Origin: Methylococcus capsulatus str. Texas = ATCC 19069
Lineage (GTDB): Bacteria; Pseudomonadota; Gammaproteobacteria; Methylococcales; Methylococcaceae
Length of the DNA stretch: 64,000 bases
Assembly (NCBI RefSeq): GCF_000424685.1
Contig: NZ_AUKJ01000018.1
Location: 237,814-301,813 of the forward strand
Direction: 5' to 3'
Of the stretch, positions 56,705 through 64,000 are shown in pieces; position 1 is the stretch's first letter, and every line of letters begins with the position of its first letter. The translations under genes and the position numbers were made by a program. Below the pieces are notes generated by a model. That model was given only the letters and a program-made list of their open reading frames with translations, made no database searches and was not told the DNA's origin.

Positions 56705-56720
56705 TGTGCGTTTTCTTACA
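56705..56720 (+). promoter_or_regulatory. NifA activator site 1 of nifE
   Basis: TGTGCGTTTTCTTACA, an exact TGT-N10-ACA, begins 101 bp before the -24 element. Confidence 0.75.
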
Positions 56721-56734
56721 TCGCTCGCTCGGTT

Positions 56735-56750
56735 TGTTGACAAGGCAACA
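56735..56750 (+). promoter_or_regulatory. NifA activator site 2 of nifE
   Basis: TGTTGACAAGGCAACA, an exact TGT-N10-ACA, 30 bp from the first site, which is close to the 29-bp spacing of the nifH pair. Confidence 0.75.
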
Positions 56751-56805
56751 GCCAGCGTCGTGACCGGGGTTCGGAAATCGGCACGAAATCAATTGGATGT
56801 ACGGA

Positions 56806-56821
56806 TGGCACATCCTCTGCA
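56806..56821 (+). promoter_or_regulatory. Sigma-54 promoter of nifENX
   Basis: TGGCACATCCTCTGCA keeps TGGCAC and the GC ten bases after GG; only one T of TTGCA differs. The start would be near 56833, about 22 bp before the nifE ATG. Confidence 0.85.
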
Positions 56822-56854
56822 TGACTGATGTACGTGCAGTCGCGGAGGTGGGGT

Positions 56855-58537
56855 ATGAGCAGCTTATCGAGCAAGATTCAGGACGTCTTCAACGAGCCGG
56901 GTTGCGGCAAGAACCAGGGCAAGTCCGAGAAGGAACGCAAGAAGGGCTGCACCAAGCAGTTACAGCCCGGCGGGGCCGCCGGCGGCTGCGCCTTCGACGG
57001 CGCCAAGATCGCCCTGCAGCCGATCACCGACGTGGCCCATCTGGTCCACGGCCCCATCGCTTGCGAAGGCAATTCCTGGGACAACCGTGGCTCCAAGTCC
57101 TCCGGCTCCAACCTCTGGCGCACCGGTTTCACCACCGACATCAACGAGACCGACGTGGTGTTCGGCGGCGAGAAGCGGCTGTACAAGTCCATCAAGGAGA
57201 TCGTCGAGAAATACGACCCGCCCGCGGTCTTCGTCTACCAGACCTGCGTGCCGGCCATGATCGGCGACGACATCGAAGCCGTGTGCAAAGCGGCCTCGAA
57301 GAAATTCGGCAAGCCGGTGATCCCGGTCAACTCGCCCGGTTTCGTCGGTCCGAAAAACCTGGGCAACAAGCTGGCGGGCGAAGCCATCCTCGACCATGTC
57401 ATCGGTACCGAGGAGCCGTCCTACACCACGCCTTACGACATCAACATCATCGGCGAATACAACCTGTCCGGCGAGCTTTGGCAGGTGAAGCCGCTGCTGG
57501 ACGAGCTCGGCATCCGCATCCTGTGCTGCATCTCCGGCGATGCCAAATACCGCGACGTGGCCTGTTCGCACCGGGCCCGGGCGGCGATGATGGTCTGCTC
57601 CAAATCGATGATCAACATCGCCCGCAAGATGGAGGAGCGCTACGGCATCCCCTTCTTCGAGGGTTCTTTCTACGGCATCGGCGACACCAGCGACGCCTTG
57701 CGCGAGATTGCGCGGCTGCTGATCGAGCGGGGCGCGCCGGCGGAGCTGATGGAGCGCACCGAAGCCCTGATAGCCCGTGAGGAAGCCCGGGCCTGGGCCG
57801 CGATCGAACCGTACAAGAAGCGCCTGACCGGCAAGAAGGTGCTGCTCATCACCGGCGGCGTGAAATCCTGGTCGGTGGTGGCCGCGTTGCAGGAAAGCGG
57901 CATGGAGGTGGTCGGCACCAGCGTGAAGAAATCGACCAAGGAAGACAAGGAGCGCATCAAGGAGATCATGGGCGAGGACGCCCACATGATCGACGACATG
58001 ACGCCGCGCGAAATGTACAAGATGCTCAAGGAGGCCAAGGCCGACATCATGCTGTCCGGCGGGCGTTCCCAGTTCGTGGCTCTGAAGGCCAAGATGCCCT
58101 GGCTGGACATCAACCAGGAGCGCCATCACGCCTACATGGGCTATGTGGGCATGGTGGAACTGGTCAAGGAAATCGACAAGGCGCTGTTCAATCCGGTTTG
58201 GGAGCAGGTGAGGAAGCGCGCACCGTGGGAGGAAACCACCTGGGAAGAGCGGGCCGACGCGGCTCTCGCCGCCGAAGCCGCCGCGTTGGCCGCCGATCCG
58301 GAGCTGGCCAGGGCGCAGCGCCGCGCCGCCCGCATCTGCAAGTGCAAGGCGGTGGACCGCGGCGCCATCGAGGACGCCATCCTCGCGTACGGGCTGGAAA
58401 GCGTCGAAGCGGTCACCGAGCGTACCCACGCGGGCAGCGGCTGCACCGGTTGCACCGGAACGATCGCCGGCATCCTCGACGGCATCGAAGACTGGCGGCC
58501 GGCTCCCTCGGCTGAACCGGCAAAACGGGCAGCGTGA
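56855..58537 (+). CDS. nifE: FeMo-cofactor scaffold NifE with C-terminal BFD-like domain
   Basis: A 560-residue protein, longer than the usual ~475. Residues 1-470 are NifE, with [22 protein letters not shown] and [12 protein letters not shown]. NifEN receives NifB-co and matures it to FeMo-co. After an Ala/Glu-rich linker a BFD-like [2Fe-2S] module follows: C495 and C497 in I-C-K-C-K, C530 and C533 in G-S-G-C-T-G-C-T-G. The start at 56855 has GGAGG upstream. Confidence 0.96.
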   Translation: MSSLSSKIQDVFNEPGCGKNQGKSEKERKKGCTKQLQPGGAAGGCAFDGAKIALQPITDVAHLVHGPIACEGNSWDNRGSKSSGSNLWRTGFTTDINETDVVFGGEKRLYKSIKEIVEKYDPPAVFVYQTCVPAMIGDDIEAVCKAASKKFGKPVIPVNSPGFVGPKNLGNKLAGEAILDHVIGTEEPSYTTPYDINIIGEYNLSGELWQVKPLLDELGIRILCCISGDAKYRDVACSHRARAAMMVCSKSMINIARKMEERYGIPFFEGSFYGIGDTSDALREIARLLIERGAPAELMERTEALIAREEARAWAAIEPYKKRLTGKKVLLITGGVKSWSVVAALQESGMEVVGTSVKKSTKEDKERIKEIMGEDAHMIDDMTPREMYKMLKEAKADIMLSGGRSQFVALKAKMPWLDINQERHHAYMGYVGMVELVKEIDKALFNPVWEQVRKRAPWEETTWEERADAALAAEAAALAADPELARAQRRAARICKCKAVDRGAIEDAILAYGLESVEAVTERTHAGSGCTGCTGTIAGILDGIEDWRPAPSAEPAKRAA

Positions 58538-58544
58538 GGCGGCC

Positions 58545-59918
58545 ATGGCCAAGGTCACCCATTCGCAGAAATCCTGTACGGTCAACCCGCTGAAAATGAG
58601 CCAGCCGATCGGTAGCGCGCTGGCCTTCATGGGACTGAAGAACTGCATGCCCCTGTTCCATGGCTCGCAGGGCTGCACCTCGTTCGGCCTGGTGCTGTTC
58701 GTGCGCCATTTCAAGGAAGCGATCCCGCTGCAGACCACCGCCATGAGCGAGGTCGCCACGGTGCTCGGCGGCCTGGAAAACGTGGAGCAGGCCATCCTCA
58801 CCATCGCCAACCGGCAGAAGCCCGCCATCATCGGCATCTCCTCCACCGGGGTGACCGAAACCAAGGGCGATGACGTCGACGGATACCTCAAGCTGATCCG
58901 GGAAAAGCACCCCGAGCTGGATCACATCAAACTGGTGTACGTCTCCACGCCGGATTTCAAGGATGCATTCCAGGACGGCTGGGCCAAGACCGTGACCCGG
59001 ATGGTCGAGCAACTGGTCGAACCGGTACCGGCCGATACCGTGCGCGATCCGGCAAAGGTAAACCTGTTGCCGGGCGCCCATGTGACGCCGGGTGATCTGG
59101 ACGAACTGCGCGACCTGATCGAGGCCTTCGGGCTGGAGCCGGTGATCCTGCCCGATCTGTCGGGATCGCTGGACGGGCATGTGCCCGACGATTTCACTCC
59201 CACCACCATCGGCGGCATCTCGCTGGAAGAGATCGCCGGCATGGGACGCTCGCGCCATACCATCGCGGTGGGCGAGCAGATGCGGCCTGCCGCCGGGGCG
59301 CTGGAGAAAAAGACCGGCGTTCCGTACACCCTGTTCGACCGCCTCACCGGGCTCGAAGCCAATGACGGACTCATCGCTCTGCTGGCGGGGCTGAGCGGCC
59401 GGCCGGTGCCGAACAAGATCAAGCGCCAGCGCAGTCAGCTGGTCGATGCCATGCTGGACGGGCATTTCCATTTCGGCGGCAAGCGCATCGCCATCGGCGC
59501 CGAACCGGACCTGTTGTGGACGCTGAGTGGCTGGTTCCATGAAATGGGCGCCGAGGTCGCGGCGGCGGTGACCACCACCGAATCGCCGTTGCTGGAGCGC
59601 ATCGCGACCGACGAGGTGCTGCTCGGCGACCTGGAAGATCTGGAGGCGCGTGCCGCCGGGTGCGATCTGCTGGTCACGCATTCCCACGGCCGGCAGGCGG
59701 CGGAGCGGCTGGCGATCCCGTTCTACCGCATCGGCATCCCGATGTTCGACCGCCTGGGGGCGGCGCACCAGACCATCGTCGGCTACCGGGGGACCCGCGA
59801 TCTAATTTTCGAGATCGGTAACTTGTTCATTGCCAGCGGCCACGAGCCCACCCCTGAAACCTGGGCTTATCCTGAGGAAACGGGACATGTTGGCGAGAAG
59901 ACGCTTGCGGCTCATTAA
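58545..59918 (+). CDS. nifN: FeMo-cofactor scaffold subunit NifN
   Basis: A 457-residue NifN: N-terminal N-P-L-K-M-S-Q-P-I-G, F-H-G-S-Q-G-C-T-S-F and the ISSTGVTETKGDD segment typical of NifN; L-P-D-L-S-G-S-L-D-G-H and H-S-H-G-R-Q follow. It forms the NifE2N2 tetramer. It begins 7 bp after nifE. Confidence 0.97.
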   Translation: MAKVTHSQKSCTVNPLKMSQPIGSALAFMGLKNCMPLFHGSQGCTSFGLVLFVRHFKEAIPLQTTAMSEVATVLGGLENVEQAILTIANRQKPAIIGISSTGVTETKGDDVDGYLKLIREKHPELDHIKLVYVSTPDFKDAFQDGWAKTVTRMVEQLVEPVPADTVRDPAKVNLLPGAHVTPGDLDELRDLIEAFGLEPVILPDLSGSLDGHVPDDFTPTTIGGISLEEIAGMGRSRHTIAVGEQMRPAAGALEKKTGVPYTLFDRLTGLEANDGLIALLAGLSGRPVPNKIKRQRSQLVDAMLDGHFHFGGKRIAIGAEPDLLWTLSGWFHEMGAEVAAAVTTTESPLLERIATDEVLLGDLEDLEARAAGCDLLVTHSHGRQAAERLAIPFYRIGIPMFDRLGAAHQTIVGYRGTRDLIFEIGNLFIASGHEPTPETWAYPEETGHVGEKTLAAH

Positions 59919-59961
59919 AGCCCCAGACGTATCGGACGAATCGTTTAATCGCGGAGGAAGC

Positions 59962-60387
59962 ATGAAAGTCGCATTCGCTACCCAGGACCTCAAGCGTGTC
60001 GATGCCCACTTCGGCTGGGCCAAGAACATCGCCGTCTACGAGCTTTCCGCCGAAGGCGCGGACTTCGTCGAGGCGATCCAGTTCGAAGGCGACCTGCAGG
60101 AAGACGGCAACGAGGACAAGCTGGCGCCCAAGCTCGAGGCCATCAGGGACTGCGCCATCCTCTACGTGGCCGCCATCGGCGGCTCCGGGGCGGCGCGGGT
60201 CGTGGCTCAGGGCATCCATCCGATCAAGGTGCCCCAGCCGGAACCGATCGCCGAGCTGCTGGACAAACTGCGGGATGTCCTCCGGGGCAACCCGCCGCCC
60301 TGGCTGCGCAAGGTGCTGGCGAAGGAAAACAAGGGTCGGGAACGTTCATTCGATTTTGAAGACGACGAAGAGGTGCAACATGGCTGA
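59962..60387 (+). CDS. nifX: NifX, FeMo-cofactor precursor carrier
   Basis: A 141-residue Nif[17 protein letters not shown] at the N-terminus, [13 protein letters not shown], then H-P-I-K-V, and a charged tail. It holds NifB-co and VK-cluster between NifB and NifEN. The ATG at 59962 is chosen for its GGAGGA site; an in-frame ATG at 59887 would overlap nifN by 32 bases and add 25 residues, as some NifX proteins have. Confidence 0.93.
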   Translation: MKVAFATQDLKRVDAHFGWAKNIAVYELSAEGADFVEAIQFEGDLQEDGNEDKLAPKLEAIRDCAILYVAAIGGSGAARVVAQGIHPIKVPQPEPIAELLDKLRDVLRGNPPPWLRKVLAKENKGRERSFDFEDDEEVQHG

Positions 60388-60859
60388 AGCAGCCAAAGTC
60401 ATGGCGGAAGTCCCCGCCTCGCCGATGGAATCGGCGTTCATCAAGGAGCTGGTCAAACAGTGGCGAGCCCAGGATTCGTACGGAACCTGGGAGGGCAAGA
60501 GCGACGAACAGTTGCTCGATCCGTACATCTTGGACAAGGAGAAACGCGCGTCGATTCCCATCATCGGCGATCCCGATCCGGAAACCTTGTGGCGGCTGGA
60601 GCTGTTTTACAACGCCGTGGGCCTTTCGATCGAGCGTGCCACCAAGGTGATGGTCACCCCGATGATGAAGATGTCCCATGAAGGTTTCGGCCGCATGGTC
60701 CTGATCGCCGGTCGGCTGATCGTGGTCAACAAGCAGCTGCGGGACGTGCACCGCTTTGGCTTCCCTTCCATGGAGAAGCTGGCCGAGGAGGGCGAAAAGC
60801 TGGTGAATGCCGGTGTCGAAATGATCCGCCGCTATCCCGATGTGGCGAATTACAGTTGA
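60380..60859 (+). CDS. NifX-associated nitrogen fixation protein (DUF269)
   Basis: A 159-residue protein conserved next to nifX in many diazotrophs: [28 protein letters not shown] and [17 protein letters not shown]. No cofactor motif is seen. It probably helps FeMo-cofactor traffic. It overlaps nifX by eight bases. Confidence 0.93.
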   Translation: MAEAAKVMAEVPASPMESAFIKELVKQWRAQDSYGTWEGKSDEQLLDPYILDKEKRASIPIIGDPDPETLWRLELFYNAVGLSIERATKVMVTPMMKMSHEGFGRMVLIAGRLIVVNKQLRDVHRFGFPSMEKLAEEGEKLVNAGVEMIRRYPDVANYS

Positions 60860-60873
60860 TCGGAGGTTCGTCG

Positions 60874-61065
60874 ATGAGTGAAGGAGCAGAAGAACTGAAG
60901 GCCAAACTGAAGAAACTCAACGCCCAGGCCACGGCGCTCAAAATGGACCTGCACGATCTGGCGGAGGACTTGCCCACCGGCTGGAACAGGATCATGGAAG
61001 TCGCCGAAAAGACCTATGAGGCATACCGCCAGCTCGATGAATTCCGTAAGAGCACGGCCAGTTAG
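60874..61065 (+). CDS. Small Rop-like nif protein (CCE_0567/DUF683 type)
   Basis: A 63-residue two-helix protein: [26 protein letters not shown] and A-Y-R-Q-L-D-E-F. It matches the small family found between the DUF269 gene and ferredoxin III in nif clusters; a cyanobacterial member folds like Rop. The ATG at 60874 follows CGGAGG. Confidence 0.88.
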   Translation: MSEGAEELKAKLKKLNAQATALKMDLHDLAEDLPTGWNRIMEVAEKTYEAYRQLDEFRKSTAS

Positions 61066-61075
61066 GAGTCAAATC

Positions 61076-61384
61076 ATGAGTGAATTTTCCGTGACCCTCC
61101 CCAGTGGGAAAGTCTGGGTGCCGAAGTTCGTCGGCGAGATAAACCAGGACAAGTGCATCGGCTGCGGGCGCTGCTACAAGGTCTGCGGGCGTGAGGTGCT
61201 GGAAATGGTCGGCATCAACGAAGATGGCGAAGCCGTCGCCATCGGCGCCGGCGAGGACGATGACGACGACGAGTACGACAAGAAGGTGATGTCGATCGCC
61301 AATGCCGACAACTGCATAGGCTGCGAGTCCTGCGCCAAGATTTGCCCCAAGCAGTGCTACACTCACGTACCCTTGGCGGCTTGA
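61076..61384 (+). CDS. fdxB: Ferredoxin III, nif-specific (FdxB)
   Basis: A 102-residue 2[4Fe-4S] ferredoxin: [11 protein letters not shown] near residue 27 and [12 protein letters not shown] near residue 80, separated by a run of acidic residues (E-D-D-D-D-D-E). The acidic insertion is typical of nif ferredoxin III. It is likely an electron donor in cofactor assembly. Confidence 0.94.
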   Translation: MSEFSVTLPSGKVWVPKFVGEINQDKCIGCGRCYKVCGREVLEMVGINEDGEAVAIGAGEDDDDDEYDKKVMSIANADNCIGCESCAKICPKQCYTHVPLAA

Positions 61385-61433
61385 TCCAGGGTTTGTGGGG
61401 CGTGTTTTTCATTGGTGCCGGGGAGGGAGGAGC

Positions 61434-62027
61434 ATGCTGGCCAGAAACGGCGTTTTCAGCCATGACCCCTTGCTGGCTTATGCCGAGAATCCGAGCGAGC
61501 CGTTGACTCTCGCGTTTGCATCGGCCATAGAATTGGCGCGCAGTTCATCCAGGCTGGCAGGCCGCGGCTGCTTCGGCCTCGATCCCGCCGAATTCTGCAC
61601 GCTGCTCGACCGCTATTTTCCCGGCGCGCGCGGCGTTTACGTCAAGCCGGCGGGCGGAGCGGGGCGGGCGCCGGGCGATGAGTTCGACTCCCTCCTGGGC
61701 CTGCTGCTCGAACATTGTCGCGGCGACGCCGTGGAATCCCGCTGGCTTGCGCATGCCATCGCCGCCTGCTGCATGGGCGACGACCACCTGTGGCAGGACA
61801 TGGGGCTGGCAGACCGGAAGACGCTCTCGGATCTCCTGGCGCGCCATTTCCCCGCGCTGTACGCTCGCAACGACGGCGGCATGCGCTGGAAAAAATTCTT
61901 CTACAAGCAGCTCTGCGAGCGCGAAGGTGCCCATGTCTGCCGTTCGCCGACCTGTGCGGAGTGCGACGAATATGCGAACTGTTTCGGACCGGAGGAGGAT
62001 GACGCATGGCAGCCGGTGAAGCGTTGA
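61434..62027 (+). CDS. nifQ: Molybdenum donor protein NifQ
   Basis: A 197-residue NifQ with the C-terminal motif C-x4-C-x2-C-x5-C (C-R-S-P-T-C-A-E-C-D-E-Y-A-N-C) and R-W-K-K-F-F-Y-K-Q-L-C. The cysteines bind a Mo-Fe-S cluster passed to NifEN/NifH. GGGAGGGAGG lies before ATG 61434. Its end overlaps ygfZ by 22 bases. Confidence 0.93.
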   Translation: MLARNGVFSHDPLLAYAENPSEPLTLAFASAIELARSSSRLAGRGCFGLDPAEFCTLLDRYFPGARGVYVKPAGGAGRAPGDEFDSLLGLLLEHCRGDAVESRWLAHAIAACCMGDDHLWQDMGLADRKTLSDLLARHFPALYARNDGGMRWKKFFYKQLCEREGAHVCRSPTCAECDEYANCFGPEEDDAWQPVKR

Positions 62028-63076
62028 AGGGACAGATGCCGGGGTGCGCCGCCGTGAATGCGCCCGCCGAATGGATGGATTTTCTGGACCGCCGCGGCGC
62101 GTCCGGCGGTGAAGGCGCGGAACTGGCGCTGGGGGGCGACCTCATCGCGGATCTGTCCCATTTCGGGCTGATCGAAGTCAAGGGCGAAGAGGCCGGCAAG
62201 TTCCTGGGCAGCATGCTGACCGGCGACGTGCGCCTGGTGTCGGAGACCCTGGGCCAGTTCACCAGCTGGTGCGACGGCAAGGGAAGGATCCAGGCGACGT
62301 TCTGGCTGTTCAAGCGGGGTGGCGCCTATTACCTGTTGCTGCCGGAGGCGCTGCTGCCCGGCGTGATCACGCGGCTGAAGATGTTCCTCCTGCGCACCAA
62401 GGCGACCATCACCAATGCCAGCGGTACGCTGGCCCGGATCGGCCTGTCTGGCGCCGGGATCGCCGACACGCTGGGCTCGGCCTTGCCGGAGCCACGGGGC
62501 GGTACCATGTCGGTCGGCGACTGCACATTGCTCGCCCTGGGTGGCGAACCCAGGCCGCGCTGGCTGGCCGTCGGCACTTCCCCGGCCGTGAGCGCGCTTT
62601 GGAACAAGGCTGCGGCGTCGGCCCGGCCCGCGGGCGCTGGTGCTTGGGCCTTGCTGGATATACTGGCCGGTATTCCTTACGTCACCACCGAGACGGCCGG
62701 CGAGTTCATCCCTCAGATGCTGGACCTCGAAGCGCTCGGTGGTCTGAGCTACAAAAAAGGCTGCTACCCCGGACAGGAGGTGATCGCCCGGTTGCATTAC
62801 CGGGGCCAACTCAAGCGCAAGGTCTTCCTGGCTCATGCCGACTGTCCGGAGGTTCCCGCACCGGGCACCCGGCTCCATCGGCCGGGGTTCGACGAAAGCG
62901 TCGGTCTCGTGGTCTCGGCGGCGAAGGATGGGCGAGAGTATCCGGTCACCATGCTCGCCGTGGTCGTGCTCGAACGAAAGGCGCAGGGGGACATCCGCCT
63001 CGGCAGTGCCGACGGTCCATTGCTGGTGTTCGCCGACCAGGACGATGATCCGCCGCATTCCGACGCCGGCTGCTGA
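62006..63076 (+). CDS. ygfZ: Folate-binding protein YgfZ
   Basis: A 356-residue GcvT-like protein with the YgfZ signature K-G-C-Y-P-G-Q-E-V-I-A-R near residue 252, plus V-K-G-E-E-A-G-K-F-L and G-D-V-R-L-V in the N-terminal domain. It helps repair or maturation of certain Fe-S enzymes, including MiaB, with tetrahydrofolate. Overlap with nifQ suggests co-transcription with the nif unit, perhaps supplying Fe-S repair under diazotrophy. An ATG ten codons later is an alternative start. Confidence 0.92.
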   Translation: MAAGEALKGQMPGCAAVNAPAEWMDFLDRRGASGGEGAELALGGDLIADLSHFGLIEVKGEEAGKFLGSMLTGDVRLVSETLGQFTSWCDGKGRIQATFWLFKRGGAYYLLLPEALLPGVITRLKMFLLRTKATITNASGTLARIGLSGAGIADTLGSALPEPRGGTMSVGDCTLLALGGEPRPRWLAVGTSPAVSALWNKAAASARPAGAGAWALLDILAGIPYVTTETAGEFIPQMLDLEALGGLSYKKGCYPGQEVIARLHYRGQLKRKVFLAHADCPEVPAPGTRLHRPGFDESVGLVVSAAKDGREYPVTMLAVVVLERKAQGDIRLGSADGPLLVFADQDDDPPHSDAGC

Positions 63077-63128
63077 GGCAGCGAGGTCCCGTGATTTTCA
63101 CGTTGATCCTGAACGAAAGGACAATGCC

Positions 63129-63509
63129 ATGCGACGTAAACCCTATGAACTGAAAGTCGAAGTCAAAGCCGTCTATCTGCGGGAGCACTCCCGGCCCGAT
63201 GCTCATCAGTACACCTTCGCCTACACCGTGACCATGGAGAACACCGGCACCGTTCCCGCCAAGCTCCTGGGCCGGCGCTGGATCATCACCGATGCCAACG
63301 GCAAGACGGTGGAGGTGGTCGGGGAGGGCGTCGTCGGCGAGCATCCGTATCTCCGGCCCGGCGAGGCTTTCGAGTACACCAGCGCCGCGACCATCGCCAC
63401 CCCGGTCGGCAGTATGCACGGCAGCTATCAGCTGATCGCCGACGACGGGATGCCATTCGAGGCGCCCATCGCCGCGTTCAGCCTCGCAATCCCGCGCCGG
63501 CTGCACTGA
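63129..63509 (+). CDS. apaG: ApaG family protein
   Basis: A 126-residue fibronectin-III-like protein: Y-T-F-A-Y-T-V-T-M-E-N, L-L-G-R-R-W-I-I-T-D-A-N-G, G-E-G-V-V-G-E-H-P, L-R-P-G-E-A-F-E-Y-T-S and G-S-M-H-G-S-Y. In E. coli it lies with ksgA and apaH, linked to cobalt resistance; here it stands between ygfZ and clpP. Confidence 0.94.
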   Translation: MRRKPYELKVEVKAVYLREHSRPDAHQYTFAYTVTMENTGTVPAKLLGRRWIITDANGKTVEVVGEGVVGEHPYLRPGEAFEYTSAATIATPVGSMHGSYQLIADDGMPFEAPIAAFSLAIPRRLH

Positions 63510-63536
63510 ATCTCCCACAGGACGAGGACGAATCCG

Positions 63537-64000
63537 ATGAATTTCGTGAAGGGCGGGTACGGCATGGATTACGCGACGAGGGCCGCCGGCGGACTGGTTC
63601 CGGTGGTGATCGAGCAGTCGGCGCGCGGCGAGCGTGCCTTCGACATTTATTCGCGGCTGCTGAAAGAGCGCGTGATTTTTCTGGTGGGCCAGGTCGAGGA
63701 CTACATGGCCAATCTGGTGATCGCGCAGTTGCTGTTCCTGGAATCGGAGAATCCCGACAAGGACATACATCTCTACATCAACTCCCCCGGCGGGCTGGTG
63801 ACGGCGGGACTGGCGATTTACGACACCATGCAGTTCATCAAGCCGGACGTCAGCACCCTCTGTGTCGGCCAGGCCGCCAGCATGGGGGCACTGCTGCTGG
63901 CCGGGGGCGCGGCCGGCAAGCGCTACTGCCTGCCGCATTCGCGGATCATGATTCACCAGCCGCTGGGGGGATTCCAGGGGCAGGCCTCGGACATCGACAT
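63537..64000 (+). CDS. clpP: ATP-dependent Clp protease proteolytic subunit ClpP (cut by right edge)
   Basis: An open frame of 154 codons reaching the window end. N-terminal [21 protein letters not shown] precedes the core; I-N-S-P-G-G, the catalytic Ser115 in Q-A-A-S-M-G-A and His140 in M-I-H-Q-P are present; the catalytic Asp should lie beyond 64000. ATG 63537 has an AGGACGAGG upstream; ATG 63564 is in frame. No tig gene lies directly upstream and apaG precedes instead, so this may be a second clpP of the genome. Confidence 0.93.
   Translation, partial: MNFVKGGYGMDYATRAAGGLVPVVIEQSARGERAFDIYSRLLKERVIFLVGQVEDYMANLVIAQLLFLESENPDKDIHLYINSPGGLVTAGLAIYDTMQFIKPDVSTLCVGQAASMGALLLAGGAAGKRYCLPHSRIMIHQPLGGFQGQASDID

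Larger units (their letters stand above)
56416..56854. other. 439-bp nifE control region
   Basis: A gene-free stretch with two TGT-N10-ACA sites (56705-56720, 56735-56750) and a -24/-12 element (56806-56821) close to nifE. The left part is GC-rich with no recognisable feature. Confidence 0.7.

Noticed and set aside
59887..59961. An upstream nifX start at 59887
   Set aside because: It is in frame, but it overlaps nifN and has no ribosome binding site, while 59962 has a strong GGAGGA. I keep it only as an alternative.

Overview
The window is high-GC bacterial DNA. It reads as a chromosomal segment of a nitrogen-fixing gammaproteobacterium, most likely a methanotroph close to Methylococcus capsulatus. 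That assignment is an inference from the hup/nif gene complement and protein character; no methane-oxidation gene lies inside the window. The housekeeping context (rsmI-lpoA-yraN-diaA, hflD, apaG, ygfZ) is gammaproteobacterial.

Positions 1-4900 (minus strand) hold a membrane-bound uptake [NiFe]-hydrogenase operon hupS-hupL-hupE-hupC-hupD, which probably continues off the left edge. Positions 5070-26600 hold ordinary chromosomal genes: a DUF502 membrane protein, the FetAB-type ABC exporter, a fatty acid desaturase, an MCE/Mla-type lipid ABC transporter of four genes, an RND efflux operon (permease, adaptor, outer membrane channel), a membrane protein with a haem c motif, a FAD-linked 2-hydroxyacid dehydrogenase overlapping ybdD, and the diaA-yraN-lpoA / rsmI cluster. 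Positions 26600-36000 are looser: a DUF4156 lipoprotein, tRNA-Arg(CCT), several small orphans, a structured non-coding RNA candidate ending in an intrinsic terminator at 30705, rtcB with archease, a DUF46/CarS-like membrane protein, a phosphoesterase, MazG-like, hflD and a SelW-like protein.

Positions 36100-62030 are a nitrogen fixation region in three NifA/sigma-54 units. Unit 1 (nifB promoter at 36270) reads nifB, a 2[4Fe-4S] ferredoxin, an A-type Fe-S carrier, a TPR-like protein, an Fe-S/LRV protein, two nifZ-type genes, an unknown ORF, nifS, nifT, a DUF6129-like ORF, a DegT-like protein lacking the PLP lysine, an adrenodoxin-type ferredoxin, an unknown ORF and a SIR2-like protein. Unit 2 is divergent from 51183-51696. 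Rightward it reads nifH-nifD-nifK, followed by a homologue of the Shethna FeSII protective ferredoxin. Leftward it reads a receiver protein without the phospho-Asp, an unknown ORF, a Rieske ferredoxin, a Cys-rich protein, a NifO-like protein and a SagB-type nitroreductase. Unit 3 (promoter at 56806) reads nifE (with a C-terminal BFD-like domain), nifN, nifX, a NifX-associated protein, a Rop-like small protein, ferredoxin III and nifQ, running into ygfZ, apaG and clpP (cut by the right edge).

All three nif control regions carry two TGT-N10-ACA NifA sites upstream of a -24/-12 element. In the nifH region the two sites lie midway between two outward-facing sigma-54 promoters, which would place the poorly understood leftward module in the NifA regulon. 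The uptake hydrogenase (recycling H2 from nitrogenase), FeSII-like ferredoxin (oxygen protection) and the nif genes fit together as one diazotrophic programme.
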